A DNA stretch of 64,000 nt from Fructobacillus papyriferae (GCF_018437225.1 NZ_JAAMFI010000001.1:620001-684000), one strand, 5' to 3'; numbered from the stretch's first letter, positions 1 through 6,456 are shown. Numbers and translations: made by a program. The notes: generated by a model not told the origin, from the letters alone.

Positions 1-522
1 TTCGTCTGGCACCAAATTGGGTAAAGTACCACGAAGTTGTCCCCAGGCCTGCTCAACCAATTCTGCGATGGTCTTAGCCTTAATGGCCTTGGAGACCGGG
101 TAGATCGGTGCCAGACCGTCAACGGAGGCCGGCACTAATTTGATCGCTGTCAAAGCCGCCCGGGCCGCGTTATAGGTCCCGTAGACAGCCACCTCCTGGC
201 CAACTTCGAGGTTCTTGCTGATCCAGGGCTGATTGAAGAAAGTCACGCGGACGTTCTCCCGGTCGACCAGCAGGCCGACCACCGTTTGCGAACGCTTCCC
301 ATAACGACGAACGACGGGCGGTGTGGAAATCACGCCTTTAAAAGTGACCTTTTCACCATCCAAGGTCTCGGATGGCAGGCGCTCGCCCAAATCATCATAG
401 CGATAAGGATAGTAGGAAAGCAGATCGTCGATTGTAAAAATTCCGAGGTCCTGGAGCGCTTTTTCGCGCTTTGGCCCGACGCCAGACAAAACGGATACAG
501 CATCAGTTAATTGAATCGACAT
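1..522 (-). CDS. recG: ATP-dependent DNA helicase RecG, N-terminal part (cut by window edge)
   Basis: RecG remodels stalled replication forks and branched DNA. The 174 codons present translate to a typical RecG N-terminus: a helix-hairpin-helix-like stretch with SGVGPKRE at residues 13-20, then DDLLSYYPYRYDD, then the start of the OB-like wedge domain (FKGVISTPPVVRRYGKRSQ). The ATG at 522 is preceded by a strong GGGAGGGGA Shine-Dalgarno sequence. The helicase motor domains lie outside the window. It starts 136 nt downstream of the SemiSWEET gene on the same strand but has its own promoter. Confidence 0.93.
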   Translation of the reverse strand, partial: MSIQLTDAVSVLSGVGPKREKALQDLGIFTIDDLLSYYPYRYDDLGERLPSETLDGEKVTFKGVISTPPVVRRYGKRSQTVVGLLVDRENVRVTFFNQPWISKNLEVGQEVAVYGTYNAARAALTAIKLVPASVDGLAPIYPVSKAIKAKTIAELVEQAWGQLRGTLPNLVPDE

Positions 523-552
523 CGACTCCCCTCCCTTCATTCGATAAGCATT

Positions 553-581
553 ATTTTACCACCAGCATCTCGGAAATGAAA
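553..581 (-). promoter_or_regulatory. putative recG promoter
   Basis: On the minus strand TTTCAT and TAAAAT are separated by 17 nt, with TGG directly before the -10 (extended -10). It lies about 30 nt upstream of the recG start and downstream of the preceding gene's terminator. Confidence 0.5.
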
Positions 582-610
582 CGAGTCCGCCACGCCTTTG
601 TTAAGCGCAA

Positions 611-641
611 TAAAAAAGGTCAGCACCCTCGGGTGCTGACC
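611..641 (-). terminator. Rho-independent terminator of the SemiSWEET gene
   Basis: An 11-bp perfect stem (618-628 with 631-641) is followed on the minus strand by TTTTTT. It lies 17 nt after the SemiSWEET stop codon. Confidence 0.9.
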
Positions 642-657
642 AACATTATAACTGCTA

Positions 658-978
658 TTAGTGAATGTAAATCGTCACAATTGTGACCAATCCAAAGAAA
701 ATACCAGGCACATTAGAAATAATGATTGGCCAATCCTTGTAAGTCTTCAACCAACCATAACCGGTCCAAAGCGTTGCGTTAATCATTGCAACCGCTGGCT
801 GAACAGGGTTTACTGGATTACCGGAAAAGTTCGCGATAATCTGCGGGATGTATGAGACATACATCAAAATACAAGTTGCCGTCGCAATCTTTGAGAAAAG
901 CTTCAGCATCTTGATTCGCTTTTCGTCAACCACTTTCTTTTCTTCCGGATGGACATAATTATCAACACGCATTCCCAT
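658..978 (-). CDS. SemiSWEET-family sugar transporter (PQ-loop, 3 TM)
   Basis: A 106-aa membrane protein with a charged N-terminal extension of about 25 residues and three hydrophobic segments (about 29-50, 58-77, 83-105). The PQ-loop signature YIPQI is at residues 43-47. SemiSWEETs act as dimers and carry out facilitated sugar transport. The gene is monocistronic, with its own extended -10 promoter (about 1023-1033) and a strong terminator. Substrate cannot be told from sequence. It is the last host gene before the prophage block. Confidence 0.85.
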   Translation of the reverse strand: MGMRVDNYVHPEEKKVVDEKRIKMLKLFSKIATATCILMYVSYIPQIIANFSGNPVNPVQPAVAMINATLWTGYGWLKTYKDWPIIISNVPGIFFGLVTIVTIYIH

Positions 979-1022
979 GAATTGTATCTCCTATTCCATT
1001 ATTCGCTCGAATAACTGCCTTT

Positions 1023-1033
1023 AGTATAACACA
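1023..1033 (-). promoter_or_regulatory. extended -10 promoter of the SemiSWEET gene
   Basis: The minus strand reads TGT TATACT, a TGn-extended -10 hexamer, about 45 nt upstream of the ATG. No good -35 is visible. Confidence 0.45.
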
Positions 1034-1045
1034 TTTCGAGAATAT

Positions 1046-1321
1046 TTCAGTAAATTTGATCATCTTTGTTCAATTATTATTTTAATAATAACCTGATAAC
1101 AAGCCTTTTTTAATAATTGATCACCCGTTTTGTTCAGTTACGAACAAGTCGTAATCATTCTAAAAAGAGCCACTAAAAAGCATCGGTGACTTGCGCGCAG
1201 CTTCGTTCCATCCATGATCTTTTTGCGGTCTTTGATTCGACAACACAGCGAACCTTAGGCACCGTAACCGGTTATGCCCTTTTATACCAACGTTTACAAA
1301 GAAAAAAGGCCATCTTCCAGA
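1046..1321. other. gene-free host DNA next to the prophage end
   Basis: About 275 nt with no convincing gene. A 76-codon minus-strand frame (1160-1390) crosses the attachment site, has no recognisable product and no ribosome-binding site, and is treated as chance. An AT-rich stretch lies at 1060-1120. Confidence 0.5.
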
Positions 1322-1353
1322 AATCCTAGAAAATGGCCGAAAAGGTGGTAACC
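1322..1353 (-). repeat. att core, distal copy (far end of prophage A)
   Basis: A 32-bp sequence identical to 9580-9611 and 44189-44220. It contains the last 10 nt of the tRNA-Cys 3' strand (GGTGGTAACC as read on the plus strand) and one arm of the tRNA terminator. Confidence 0.9.
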
Positions 1354-1391
1354 ACATCAACCGACGACTTAATATCAGTACATTAACCAAT

Positions 1392-1415
1392 ATTGTGGCA
1401 AAAATGTGGCAAATT
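1392..1415. promoter_or_regulatory. integrase arm-type repeats of prophage A, distal side
   Basis: Two direct repeats of TGTGGCAAA spaced by two bases. The same pair occurs at 9456-9476 beside the integrase pseudogene, and nowhere in prophage B. Position and repetition fit arm-type binding sites of a tyrosine integrase. Confidence 0.6.
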
Positions 1416-1538
1416 AAAAAGGAAGCTTATTGTCATCGCTTCCCGGAAGTCGTCTGGCAGTTGACGACGATTTTATTATAACATTTTACGTCTTTCTTCT
1501 ATTAATAGTGACAATTCGTCTAAGTCATATCTTTAAAT

Positions 1539-1564
1539 AAAAAAGGCCCGCAATTAAGCAGGCC
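1539..1564 (-). terminator. terminator after the PBECR4-like gene
   Basis: GGCCTGC/GCGGGCC stem (one T-G pair) with loop TTAATT, followed by TTTTTT on the minus strand, 9 nt beyond the stop codon. Confidence 0.8.
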
Positions 1565-1572
1565 AACCATCA

Positions 1573-2130
1573 TTATCTAATCCATTTCATCGACTTTATT
1601 TCAGTCAATCTACGTTCAGTAAAAATGTTAGGTGTTTTCCTAACATGAAGAGTAGCAGGTACATAGTACCCCTTATTATTTGGAGAAAAGCCGATGAGTA
1701 CCATCTTTTTTCTTTTTGGATCAAGATAATCATAGATAAGAAATTCAACATTACCTAACCTAGGCGGGCGAATATCTCTAGTAATTACCATTAGTTGCGA
1801 CGAATTACTTTTGAATACTTCGTTAAAAAATTCATGATACTTGAACCTATCCTTAATCCGATCCCCAAATGATGGATCTCGTTTAATATCTTCTATAGTT
1901 AAAGTTCCAGATTTTATCATCTCAATATTTTTACTAGCAGACCTTCGCTTTGATAAATATTGAAGTCCTAAAAGATGTGGAACATCTAAAACATCAAAGT
2001 TTATTACGATATTCTGGAGGGGCTTAAAATTAGTTGTGATTTCTACTGTATGTCCATGAAAGTCACGTTCATAATTATCAACAATTTCTTTCAATGTATT
2101 CAATTCTATGTAATCAAAGGATTTATACAC
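1573..2130 (-). CDS. accessory protein, possible PBECR4-type (BECR-fold) nuclease domain
   Basis: A 185-aa soluble protein. It starts at GTG 2130 with GGAGAAT upstream. The pattern INFDVLDVPHLLGLQYL, then IKSGTLTIEDI, then YHEFFNEVF, then YYVPATLHVRK, resembles the phage-encoded PBECR4 family, which is predicted to share the barnase/EndoU/colicin/RelE fold. I recall this family only from its general pattern, so the name is tentative. The gene sits at the prophage end, after the endolysin remnant, in a typical cargo position. The terminated structured RNA at 2150-2325 lies immediately upstream on the same strand. It has its own terminator. The reading frame is intact although most of prophage A is decayed. 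Confidence 0.5.
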   Translation of the reverse strand: MYKSFDYIELNTLKEIVDNYERDFHGHTVEITTNFKPLQNIVINFDVLDVPHLLGLQYLSKRRSASKNIEMIKSGTLTIEDIKRDPSFGDRIKDRFKYHEFFNEVFKSNSSQLMVITRDIRPPRLGNVEFLIYDYLDPKRKKMVLIGFSPNNKGYYVPATLHVRKTPNIFTERRLTEIKSMKWIR

Positions 2131-2149
2131 TTACTATTCTCCAAAACTA

Positions 2150-2325
2150 AAAAAAATGCCCGGGATTTTACCCGAGCAACAATATGTACGCTGGCGTACC
2201 GTCAGGCGTCACGGTAGAGACATACAATGATGTACAAGGCCCAATCATTAGGCTTCCATTTTCGCCAGTCTAAAAATGGTGGGTTCAAACAAGACGGAAC
2301 TATGAAATTAAGTCTTGTTCGTGAC
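2150..2325 (-). ncRNA. structured small RNA of prophage A (about 175 nt)
   Basis: A TGA-TATACT extended -10 (2329-2337) and a GC-rich terminator with T8 (2149-2177) bracket a gene-free segment. Predicted helices on the minus strand: an 8-bp stem joining AACAAGAC to GUCUUGUU (about 2280-2320); CCAUUUU/AAAAUGG (2279-2257); UGUAC/GUAUG (2236-2221); UACCGU/ACGGUA with loop GACGCCUG (2216-2197); GUACGC/GCGUAC; and the terminator. AAUGAU at 2249-2244 can pair with the hairpin loop AUCAUU at 2231-2226. The part from about 2250 to 2197 is homologous to the 3' domain of the large RNA in prophage B, with compensatory changes. The start is estimated. The function is unknown. Confidence 0.65.
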
Positions 2326-2362
2326 TACAGTATATCACAGGTTTTTAATTTTGTATTCAATT

Positions 2363-2384
2363 TATATGTACAGGGCCGAAGCCC
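2363..2384 (-). promoter_or_regulatory. post-stop hairpin with UUCG tetraloop plus GUACAUA
   Basis: The minus strand reads GGGC-UUCG-GCCC then UGUACAUA, six nt after the stop of the endolysin remnant. The same arrangement follows the endolysin gene of prophage B (11484-11505). Confidence 0.6.
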
Positions 2385-2389
2385 TTTAA

Positions 2390-3489
2390 TCAAGGATGCG
2401 CCAGAAACTTATCAGCATCAAACCAAATCATGTCACGATATCCTGCAAAGTAAATACCAACAGCGTTGTCGTTGTTATCGTATGCAGAAATGACACCAGA
2501 GTTAACGCCATCCTTAAATCTAACAGCAGCACCATCTTCGAATGAACGTCCTTCTGGATCAGATACATCTTCAAGAAGTCCAGTAGGAATTCCGTTATAA
2601 TACCAAGAATTTGGTTCGACATTAAGGTCATCCGTCAATACTTGGAACATGCCATATACCTTTTGGCACGTACGAATCGTGAACTTCCCACGAATAGCCC
2701 ACCGTTTTTTCCACTTGTTTTGGAATTCCTTGATAGATGCTGAACGGTTGTCTACTTCCTGCTGTTCGGGTTGTGACGTTTGTGCTGCTTGAGTAGCAAC
2801 GTTTCCATTACCATCAGCAATAATGTCATTGGCCTTGTCGGCAATTTCCTGCAGCTTGTCCTTCAACTTACCAGGGCAAGCCGTGGACGTGAATGATGAG
2901 TGTGGGAACAAATTCTGATATGGGACAACTCGTCCAAATCCATAGCGCTGTGCAATATCCGCAACTAGCTTAGCTGAGGCATCAATCGTTGCTTGAGCGA
3001 TATCATAATCGGGAGCGCCAGTTAGATTTGCATGTTCGATACCAATAGAGGATGAGTTAGCATCCCAGTTACCAGCGTGCCATGCCGTGTTATCTTCATT
3101 CGTCGGGGTTACTCCGAATGCAGCCATCAATGAACCACGCTTAGCGTATGCGGCAGCTTTCATCGATTCCTGACTGTTGTTAGAGGAAGTGACTGGTAAT
3201 CCCTCAATGGCTAAGCTCTCTCCTGACTTGTGCGGGATGTAAGTAACAACGTGTCGGCTATCATGTCCTGAAGCGTTCATATTTGTGATGATTGCCTGTG
3301 AGAATGAAAGGCCGGGCTTGGCTTCCTTGTTCGCCTTTCGAATCGCTTGTGCTACATCGTTCAGGTCAGCATACTTCGCCCCTGAACTCCAGTCCTTGTT
3401 TTAGTTGGTTGCTTAAGTTTATCTTGCAACTTACTCAACGCCTCGAAAAATTCGGCCTGTGGCTTATCGATGTTGTAGTTCTCAATCAT
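2390..3489 (-). pseudogene. chimeric erf'::'endolysin pseudogene (deletion junction)
   Basis: Starting at ATG 3489, the first part is an ERF-family single-strand annealing recombinase: MIENYNIDKPQAEFFEAL, then in another frame DWSSGAKYADLNDV and LSFSQAIIT, then TNMNASGHD and KAAAYAKRGSLMAAFG. A one-base loss in the A-run at 3399-3402 shifts the frame. At about 3085-3095 the ERF sequence passes in frame into the middle of an amidase-type endolysin (WHAGNWDANSSSIGIEH, then FPHSSFTSTACPG with the C-terminal zinc His/Cys), followed by a linker and a C-terminal cell-wall-binding-like domain shared with the prophage B endolysin. The amidase N-terminus, with its first zinc ligand, is missing. An internal ATG at 3280 would still give a 296-aa protein, but a working enzyme is unlikely. 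Confidence 0.85.
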
Positions 3490-3760
3490 AAGTTCTCCAT
3501 CTCTTCTTCATATTCACGAAATTCTTCGTCACATTCCTCAATTTGTTCATCGAGTTCTTCAACTTTTGATTGGTATTCTTTAAATTGTTGAACAGACAGT
3601 TCAACAAAATCTTCATACACTTCATCGAGAATGTCTTCTCGCCTACTATTTAGTTGGTGACGCTTTTTTCAGAAAACTCGATTACATCACGCCAATCTTC
3701 GTACTCTTATTCTTTTTGAATGTTTTCTTGGTACATCAGCATGCTGTTTTCAATTGTCAT
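3486..3760 (-). pseudogene. broken small coiled-coil early gene
   Basis: It begins MTIENSMLMY, identical to the start of the intact 65-aa coiled-coil gene at 36946-37143 in prophage B. A TAA interrupts after about 17 codons, and a further frameshift lies in an A-run near 3668. The remainder is glutamate-rich (KVEELDEQIEECDEEFREYEEEMENL, given in pieces by frame) and ends by overlapping the erf ATG. Confidence 0.75.
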
Positions 3761-3942
3761 AGTTCTCGTGCCTCTTGTTCTAACTGTTCGATTTCTTCCA
3801 GCAACTTTTGTCGGTCTATGGTTAGATCTTCGATCATTTACGCATTTTTAGCTAAAGCATCACGCTTCGCATAAACAGCATCTTGCAATACTTCATAAAG
3901 CCGCAGATCTTTCTGCTTCATTTTCTTTTGTTCAAACGTCAT
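3757..3942 (-). pseudogene. small early gene with an in-frame nonsense codon
   Basis: ATG 3942 has a strong GGAGGGG site. The frame reads MTFEQKKMKQKDLRLYEVLQ and stops at TAA (about 3840), then continues in the same frame as MIEDLTIDRQKLLEEIEQLE to a TGA overlapping the next gene's ATG. It would be a 61-aa charged helical protein if the stop were a sense codon. Function unknown. Confidence 0.65.
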
Positions 3943-3956
3943 ATAGTTCCCCTCCG

Positions 3957-4034
3957 TGATATAATAGGGCATAATTTTCTGTCTTGGAAATATTATGCCT
4001 AAGCTCTCTTGGTTGCAGCCTTGAGAGCTTTTTT
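3957..4034 (+). promoter_or_regulatory. plus-strand promoter, inverted repeat and terminator (candidate antisense sRNA)
   Basis: TGA-TATAAT (3957-3965) is followed by a 32-nt inverted repeat (3968-3999, arms GGCATAAT/ATTATGCC), then a plus-strand terminator (stem AAGCTCTC 4001-4008 with GAGAGCTT 4023-4030, then T4). The terminator is encoded by the last codons of the opposite-strand membrane-protein gene. The same unit occurs at 37785-37863 in prophage B, with one stem pair swapped from T-A to A-T. Confidence 0.55.
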
Positions 4035-4214
4035 CTGTTCTTTAATGATTCCATTAATTTCCGATTCATGATTTTTTCGAATGTCATTTTGAATGTCGTT
4101 TTCGTTGTATGTTGATTTTTGATATTTGTAAAAAAACACCGTTAACGAAATACCAGCTCCTGATAAGCAAATACCAAGAACAACATTGTTACAAAACATA
4201 ATTTCGTTCATCAT
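3999..4214 (-). CDS. small membrane protein with basic C-terminal tail
   Basis: About 71 aa from ATG 4214 (GGAGGTGC six nt upstream; the ATG overlaps the previous gene's TGA). One transmembrane segment (about residues 8-30) is followed by a polar region ending KKALKAATKRA. The same tail ends the homologue at 37822-38049 in prophage B. Small size, one membrane span, and an opposite-strand promoter/terminator unit at the 3' end would fit a type I toxin, but a structural or lysogeny role is equally possible. Confidence 0.65.
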   Translation of the reverse strand: MMNEIMFCNNVVLGICLSGAGISLTVFFYKYQKSTYNENDIQNDIRKNHESEINGIIKEQKKALKAATKRA

Positions 4215-4414
4215 GCACCTCCATATTTTTCTATCTTGTCGCAAAATTCTTCAATTTTTATTCCGCGAAATAAAACCTTATTTCCAGACTGTGTAATTGG
4301 TTTTGGAAACCATTTGTGATTCCGCCAATGTGAATCGAAAAATTGTCTAGAAAATCCTGCATACTCACAGATTTCAGAAATCGACCACGAATATTTTGAT
4401 TTAAAACTAGTCAT
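4211..4414 (-). CDS. small DNA-binding protein (excisionase-like wHTH)
   Basis: 67 aa: SWSISEICEYAGFSRQFFDSHWRN looks like a helix-turn-helix, then GNKVLFRGIKIEEF resembles the beta wing of MerR/excisionase-like phage proteins. Its homologue is 38046-38249. It is coupled by ATGA overlap to the membrane-protein gene in both prophages. It may be a regulator or a recombination directionality factor. It lies far from int, so the latter is unproven. Confidence 0.65.
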   Translation of the reverse strand: MTSFKSKYSWSISEICEYAGFSRQFFDSHWRNHKWFPKPITQSGNKVLFRGIKIEEFCDKIEKYGGA

Positions 4415-4430
4415 TGTTATTCCTTTCTTT

Positions 4431-4439
4431 TGGTATGAT
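4431..4439 (+). promoter_or_regulatory. extended -10 promoter for the 4472 gene
   Basis: TGG-TATGAT, 33 nt upstream of the ATG, overlaps on the other strand the Shine-Dalgarno region of the 4211-4414 gene. The same arrangement precedes the other plus-strand genes in the early regions. Confidence 0.45.
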
Positions 4440-4471
4440 TTAGATATTAATAATCAAAACGGAGTTAACCA

Positions 4472-4813
4472 ATGCTTACAAAAAATGCTGAACACCTTCT
4501 AAAAAAATTCGTAAATGATGAATTTCAAACAATCCACCAAAATGATCAATACATTCCTGAAGGAGAAATTTATAGAAACTTTTCGCCAAACTATCAATCA
4601 AAAACAGAACTGGCATTAGCTGAACTAATTGAAAACGGATATGTATCAAAAATTGCTCAATCTCTTTTCTATACAACAACATCAGGAAAAACATATTTCG
4701 ATATAAAGAAAATCAATTTTAAAAACAAGATCATTTGGAATATTACTATTCCAGCACTTCTTGGTTTTATCGGTGGTACTATTCCTGTCTGGTTTAATGC
4801 GTTAATAAGATAG
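4472..4813 (+). CDS. winged-helix protein with C-terminal transmembrane anchor
   Basis: 113 aa. The N-terminal 75 residues look like a winged helix (LTKNAEHLLKKFV through LALAELIENGYVSKIAQSLFYTTTSGKTYF). A hydrophobic segment (residues about 90-110) ends the protein. GGAG lies ten nt before the ATG. It runs against the surrounding minus-strand early genes with its own promoter, as lysogenic-conversion or exclusion genes often do. Specific function unknown. Confidence 0.6.
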   Translation: MLTKNAEHLLKKFVNDEFQTIHQNDQYIPEGEIYRNFSPNYQSKTELALAELIENGYVSKIAQSLFYTTTSGKTYFDIKKINFKNKIIWNITIPALLGFIGGTIPVWFNALIR

Positions 4814-4871
4814 TTACTATAGTTCCTAAAAGTAATCCGACAAGTTAAGATAAAATTCTTACCCGCCATTA

Positions 4872-4895
4872 GAAATCTTCATCTTCATTTCTCAT
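4872..4895 (-). pseudogene. truncated remnant of a small membrane-peptide gene
   Basis: ATG 4895, with GGAATTGA upstream, encodes MRNEDEDF then stops. Prophage B has an intact 40-aa gene in the matching place (38272-38394, MKKEDEEF then a membrane span), so this is probably its 5' stub. Confidence 0.45.
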
Positions 4896-4911
4896 TTCAA
4901 TTCCTTTCTTT

Positions 4912-4950
4912 TGGTATCCTTTATTTACAGGCACTGCTATGCCGAGTAAA
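4912..4950 (+). promoter_or_regulatory. promoter and leader hairpin of the zinc-ribbon gene
   Basis: TGG-TATCCT extended -10, then a stem TTTAC.GGCA/TGCC..GTAAA with a six-base loop (4924-4950), ending just before GAAAGGAG. A closely similar promoter, stem and loop precedes the 38466 gene of prophage B, although the two encoded proteins differ. Confidence 0.5.
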
Positions 4951-4965
4951 TGAAAGGAGAACACT

Positions 4966-5169
4966 ATGCCAGCAAATATTGAAGGTCTCGATGAATTGAT
5001 GAATTCCCTTGAAAGCCATCAATTCATCGAAGAATTTGCCAAAAAACAAAAGTTTGAAATTGAATGTGGTAGTTGTGGCAAAACGTATAAAGCAACTAGC
5101 GGTAAAAACGTTTGCCCTCACTGTGGTGCGATTACCAATCTAAACCTTACATTCAACGAAGAATCATAA
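4966..5169 (+). CDS. small zinc-ribbon protein
   Basis: 67 aa. Two pairs of cysteines, CGSCG and CPHCG, about 18 residues apart form a zinc ribbon. The N-terminal half is an acidic helix. GAAAGGAG lies nine nt before the ATG. It reads against the neighbouring early genes and its end overlaps the broken gene at 5164-5330. No specific function can be assigned. Confidence 0.7.
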   Translation: MPANIEGLDELMNSLESHQFIEEFAKKQKFEIECGSCGKTYKATSGKNVCPHCGAITNLNLTFNEES

Positions 5170-5330
5170 TTCTTCAATTTCGCGCTTCAGCTGTTTAGCT
5201 CTGATAGTTTCTTGTCAAACTTTCGGAGCTTTTTCTTTTTCTTCTTACCTACGTTAATCGAAATAAAAGCATCAAATTCGTTGTCGCTTATTTGATCAAT
5301 ACGATTAAGCGTACATGGGTCACGTTTCAT
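5164..5330 (-). pseudogene. small lysine-rich early gene, probably frameshifted
   Basis: ATG 5330 with GAGG upstream reads MKRDPCTLNRIDQISDNEF and AFISINVGKKKKKKLRKFDKKLSELNS, stopping at 5187. A one-base shift near 5195 would instead continue KQLKREIEEL to a stop at 5164. It may be a 47-aa protein or a frameshifted version of a longer one. Confidence 0.45.
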
Positions 5331-5338
5331 CAATTACC

Positions 5339-5995
5339 TCACGCCATCTCTTCATATTCCTGTTCCTTCAACAACTTGTTTACGAAGTAAATCTGCCCTT
5401 TACCAGTAATCTTCGTCGTTCGAGCCGTTCGAACAGAACCGTCTGTGTTATTAAAAGTGCGAACCTTTGTTTCCATAATCCCACGGTCAACACTCTTTTG
5501 CGTGGGTTGATTATAGTTCTCACCTCGCGTACCAAGGTAACCGTTCTTTCGCATCCATAGGAACAATCGGTTTTGTCCAATTTCCACACCGTTTTGTCTC
5601 AAAATCTTAGCAAGCTGTCCGATCAGAATGCTGTTATTACTTCTGTTGACTGCATCTGCGAACAATGCCTTTGATTTCATTTCTGAAATCTGCAAGTCTT
5701 TAGCCTTGAGCTGTTCACCAGCTTGGATGAGCAAGTCTGACAAGGTATTATCACGATTACTAATCAGCGCCGCTGCCTTTTCGTCTGTCATGTATACCCC
5801 GCGTTGCCCAAACTCGTTCCCATTTTGGGATTGAGTTTTGTCTTCATCATCAACGTGATTCTGAACAGCTTTATTGCTGTTAGAATAACCAAGAGTTTGC
5901 GCAATATCTTTACCTACGAACCACACTTCTTTATTAATGATTACTGTTCTAACGTCATCGCTTTCAAAGTTGAAAGTCTTTACTTCGTTTGGCAT
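5339..5995 (-). CDS. phage antirepressor (BRO-N plus KilAC), shortened
   Basis: 218 aa. The start MPNEVKTFNFESDDVRTVIINKE and WFVGKDIAQTLGY are typical of the Bro-N domain. The C-terminal half (about 110-218, with ILRQNGVEIGQNRLFLWMRKNGYL) is the KilAC/Ant domain. Between GNEFGQRG and VYMTDEKA about 40 residues usual for Bro-N (the INESGLY...VLPSIRK part seen in the B homologue 39206-39988) are absent without breaking the frame. Antirepressors inactivate the lysogenic repressor or act in induction. This one may be crippled. Confidence 0.8.
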   Translation of the reverse strand: MPNEVKTFNFESDDVRTVIINKEVWFVGKDIAQTLGYSNSNKAVQNHVDDEDKTQSQNGNEFGQRGVYMTDEKAAALISNRDNTLSDLLIQAGEQLKAKDLQISEMKSKALFADAVNRSNNSILIGQLAKILRQNGVEIGQNRLFLWMRKNGYLGTRGENYNQPTQKSVDRGIMETKVRTFNNTDGSVRTARTTKITGKGQIYFVNKLLKEQEYEEMA

Positions 5996-6004
5996 TTCGC
6001 CTCC

Positions 6005-6207
6005 TTACAATCCAATTCCTAAGATTTTTGCAGCTTCCTTTTGAATCTCACGATCTTTCGGCGCAACGTTTCCTTGGAATGCCCGACTTACTTGAGCATG
6101 AGAAATTCCAATCATTTCAGCAATTTCAACTTACTTCAGTCCTCGCTCAAATAACGCAATCTTAAATTTTTTCGAATATCAAACGCCGCTTTTTCACTTT
6201 CCGTCAT
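6005..6207 (-). pseudogene. broken Cro-like XRE repressor gene
   Basis: ATG 6207 follows AAAGGAGAG. The frame breaks at an A-run after MTESEKAAFDIRKN. Restoring one A gives KFKIALFERGLK, then a nonsense TAA where Q is expected, then VEIAEMIGISHAQVSRAFQG, a classic helix-turn-helix. It lies opposite the repressor across the operator region, as cro does. Confidence 0.75.
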
Positions 6208-6241
6208 TTTTTCTCTCCTTTCAGTATTTTTTATCAAGTTA

Positions 6242-6270
6242 TTGACTATTTTTACCGTTAACAGTAAAAT
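6242..6270 (+). promoter_or_regulatory. repressor promoter with an 18-bp palindromic operator
   Basis: TTGACT and TAAAAT are separated by exactly 17 nt. The spacer and -10 contain the palindrome TTTAC-n-GTTAAC-n-GTAAA (6251-6268). A related half-site TTTACAGTAA lies near 6384. This fits an operator between divergent repressor and cro genes. It differs completely from the TACGAAAATTCGTA operators of prophage B. Confidence 0.6.
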
Positions 6271-6456
6271 CAAGTCATAAGTAAATAAGCAGTACAAAAT
6301 TACATTAAGGCCGCCGACAAGCTAGTTTTTGAATATGTTTGTTTTTTATTGCTTAATAACTCGATGAATTAATAATATCTGTTTACAGTAATTTCGTCAA
6401 CACATTAGTTCTGTATTAGGTAATTTTTATTCATCAGAACTCAAAGGAGTGCTGAT

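Noticed and set aside
2150-2325. Type III antitoxin RNA with tandem repeats.
   Set aside because: No tandem repeats are present. Kept only as a hypothesis in the findings.
2390-3280. An intact 296-aa amidase endolysin.
   Set aside because: Its first 60 residues are ERF protein, not amidase, and the first zinc ligand of the amidase is missing.
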